A stretch of DNA of 7,135 nt from positions 1 to 7,135 of the forward strand of contig JAPLVI010000118.1 of the NCBI GenBank assembly GCA_026397195.1. Direction: 5' to 3'. The translations under genes were made by a program, and so were the position numbers. The notes under the pieces are model-generated. The model ran no database searches and was not told the DNA's origin. It saw only the letters and a program-made list of their open reading frames with translations. Numbering within the stretch: position 1 is the first letter of the stretch; each line of letters opens with the position of its first letter. The DNA comes from Candidatus Berkelbacteria bacterium (GTDB lineage: Bacteria; Patescibacteriota; UBA1384; JAHJRZ01). Below, in pieces: positions 6,254 to 7,135 of the stretch.

Positions 6254-6298
6254 ATGAATGAAACTCAAAAAAATTTAAGACGCGCTTTCGCCGGCTAA
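6254..6298 (+). pseudogene. Original 5' end of rubrerythrin, closed by an in-frame TAA
   Basis: ATG 6254 has an AGGA at 6243-6246 with 7-base spacing, better than anything before ATG 6302. It encodes 14 residues, MNETQKNLRRAFAG, then TAA at 6296-6298. This matches the start of rubrerythrin (TEKNLLKAFAGESQARNRY type), and the frame continues directly into the next entry, SMARNKY. The TAA replaces the codon of the conserved iron-ligand Glu. A single G-to-T change from GAA would produce it. The 14-codon piece may act as a leader, with ribosomes restarting at ATG 6302 only 3 bases after the stop. Confidence 0.8.
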
Positions 6299-6301
6299 TC
6301 A

Positions 6302-6814
6302 ATGGCAAGAAACAAGTATTTTCAATTTGGCTTGCGAGCCAAAAAAGAAGGCTATCGCTCAATTGCTAGAATTTTTAAAGAAACAGAAGACAATGAGAGG
6401 GCTCATGCAGAGCGGTTGCAGGAATTGATGGAAGACAAGCCGGATGTTGATTTGATTGGCTATACTGTGCCACCAATTCAAGGGACAGAAGCTAATTTGA
6501 TGGAGGCGATAGAGGGAGAGCACTATGAGAATACCAAAATGTATCCCAGTTTTGAGAAAATCGCAAGATCTGAGGGAGAGAAAGAAATCGCCGATGCTTT
6601 TAAAGAAATTTCCGAGGTCGAAGAAGAACACGAAAAAAGATACAGAATTCTTTTGAAAAATTTACAAGAGGGTAAGATGTTTAAGAGAGAGAAGCCAATT
6701 CGATGGAAATGCCTTAATTGTGGCTATGTCTTTGAGGGGACTGAAGCACCAAAGATTTGTCCTGCCTGCAACCATCCTCAATCTTTCTATGAAGTGTGGT
6801 GCCAGCCATATTGA
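6302..6814 (+). CDS. rbr: Rubrerythrin (N-terminally interrupted)
   Basis: A non-haem di-iron peroxidase that reduces hydrogen peroxide in anaerobes using electrons from a rubredoxin-type iron centre. The 170 visible residues hold most of the four-helix bundle with ligands Glu32 in DNERAHAE, Glu73 and Glu76 in EGEHYE, and the ExxH pair Glu107/His110 in EVEEEHEKRY. The C-terminal rubredoxin-like domain has Cys137, Cys140, Cys153 and Cys156. Starting at ATG 6302 loses the first half of helix A with the first ligand Glu. The true start was almost certainly ATG 6254, but a TAA stop at 6296-6298 intervenes in the same frame. The product may be a defective enzyme, a restart product, or an effect of a sequence error. 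It lies about 50 bases after the perR-like gene and before superoxide reductase, so co-regulation is likely. Confidence 0.9.
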   Translation: MARNKYFQFGLRAKKEGYRSIARIFKETEDNERAHAERLQELMEDKPDVDLIGYTVPPIQGTEANLMEAIEGEHYENTKMYPSFEKIARSEGEKEIADAFKEISEVEEEHEKRYRILLKNLQEGKMFKREKPIRWKCLNCGYVFEGTEAPKICPACNHPQSFYEVWCQPY

Positions 6815-6852
6815 GGCTTGACAGGGCATATATAATAAATAAGGAGGAAAAA

Positions 6853-7135
6853 ATGGCAGAGAATAATTATGAGGAAGCGCAGACTTATCAGGATCCGTAT
6901 AACCCAAGTGAATTGGAGCAAAAACACGTCCCAATTATTGAGACTAATACTAATTATGTGAGGGTGAAAGTTGGCGAGGAGAAGCATGTGATGGAGGCAA
7001 ATCACTGGATTCAATATATTGAGCTTTTTGCTGATGATGAGTCCACTGCGCGAATTGATCTTTCACCGGGCGAAGAACCGGAAGCAGAATTTGAGGTCGA
7101 TGTGCCTAATACTAAAAAGATTGTTGCTCAAGAGC
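6853..7135 (+). CDS. Superoxide reductase, neelaredoxin/desulfoferrodoxin centre II type (3' incomplete)
   Basis: A cytoplasmic mononuclear iron enzyme that reduces superoxide to peroxide without making oxygen. The 94 visible residues contain His25 in QKHVPII, His45 in GEEKHVME and His51 in ANHWIQYIEL. The 6-residue gap between the last two matches the family. LSPGEEPEAEF is also typical. The final Cys and His ligands lie past base 7135. No desulforedoxin-type Cys cluster precedes the domain, so this is the one-iron type. The residue before Lys24 is Gln23, where the usual EKHVP motif has Glu; Glu22 is one place earlier. The ATG has a near-perfect ribosome binding site, AAGGAGG (6841-6847), 5 bases upstream, suggesting strong translation. 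It follows rubrerythrin by 38 bases, and peroxide made here would feed that enzyme. Confidence 0.9.
   Translation, partial: MAENNYEEAQTYQDPYNPSELEQKHVPIIETNTNYVRVKVGEEKHVMEANHWIQYIELFADDESTARIDLSPGEEPEAEFEVDVPNTKKIVAQE

Noticed and set aside
6296..6298. Genetic code change with TAA read as glutamate
   Set aside because: TAA ends the permease, DUF5666-like, ZIP and PerR-like genes at sensible places, and glutamate is freely encoded by GAA and GAG throughout.
6818..6836. Consensus TTGACA and TATAAT just before the superoxide reductase gene
   Set aside because: The boxes are only 7 bases apart, far too close to act together as a sigma-70 promoter, and neither has a good partner at normal spacing. 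The gene is more likely read from the perR-rbr transcript.
6830..6844. A second PerR-box-like match before superoxide reductase
   Set aside because: Only 9 of 14 fixed positions match, and these AT-rich bases run into the ribosome binding site, so chance is enough.

Overview
The window is mostly AT-rich: sampled 60-base lines of the resident genes run about 32-33% GC. It is densely packed with short operons, and the gene set fits a small anaerobic bacterium. It holds a MacB-type ABC exporter with a DUF5666-like partner, a ZIP transporter, a PlsY fusion, and a PerR, rubrerythrin and superoxide reductase cluster. That mix and the gene style would suit a candidate-phyla (Patescibacteria-like) genome, but this is inference, since there is no rRNA or marker gene here. 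TAA, TAG and TGA all end genes, so the code looks standard.

Layout. Bases 1-1986 (+) carry the 3' part of an ABC permease, its ATPase and a membrane-anchored DUF5666-like protein, closed by a clear terminator at 2022-2050. The left edge shows a possible reading-frame break in the permease. Bases 2175-4135 (+) carry a ZIP metal transporter, probably transcribed leaderless, then a 404-residue fusion of a PlsY-type acyltransferase with a CTP-dependent lipid kinase domain. Bases 4154-5670 (-) are a self-contained transcription unit of about 62-67% GC for an FGGY carbohydrate kinase with its own promoter, leader hairpin and terminator. It looks foreign to its surroundings. Bases 5722-7135 (+) carry a PerR repressor with a PerR-box-like site on its own -10 element, then rubrerythrin, then a superoxide reductase cut by the window edge.

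How the genes fit together. The last three genes form a peroxide and superoxide defence module of the anaerobic type: the reductase turns superoxide into peroxide, rubrerythrin reduces peroxide, and PerR senses peroxide and probably controls the set. The most striking detail is an in-frame TAA in rubrerythrin at exactly the codon expected for its first iron-ligand glutamate. The superoxide reductase also has Gln in place of the usual Glu of its EKH motif. No complete new defence or mobile system was recognised. The best leads are the interrupted rubrerythrin, the PlsY-kinase fusion and the GC-rich kinase island.
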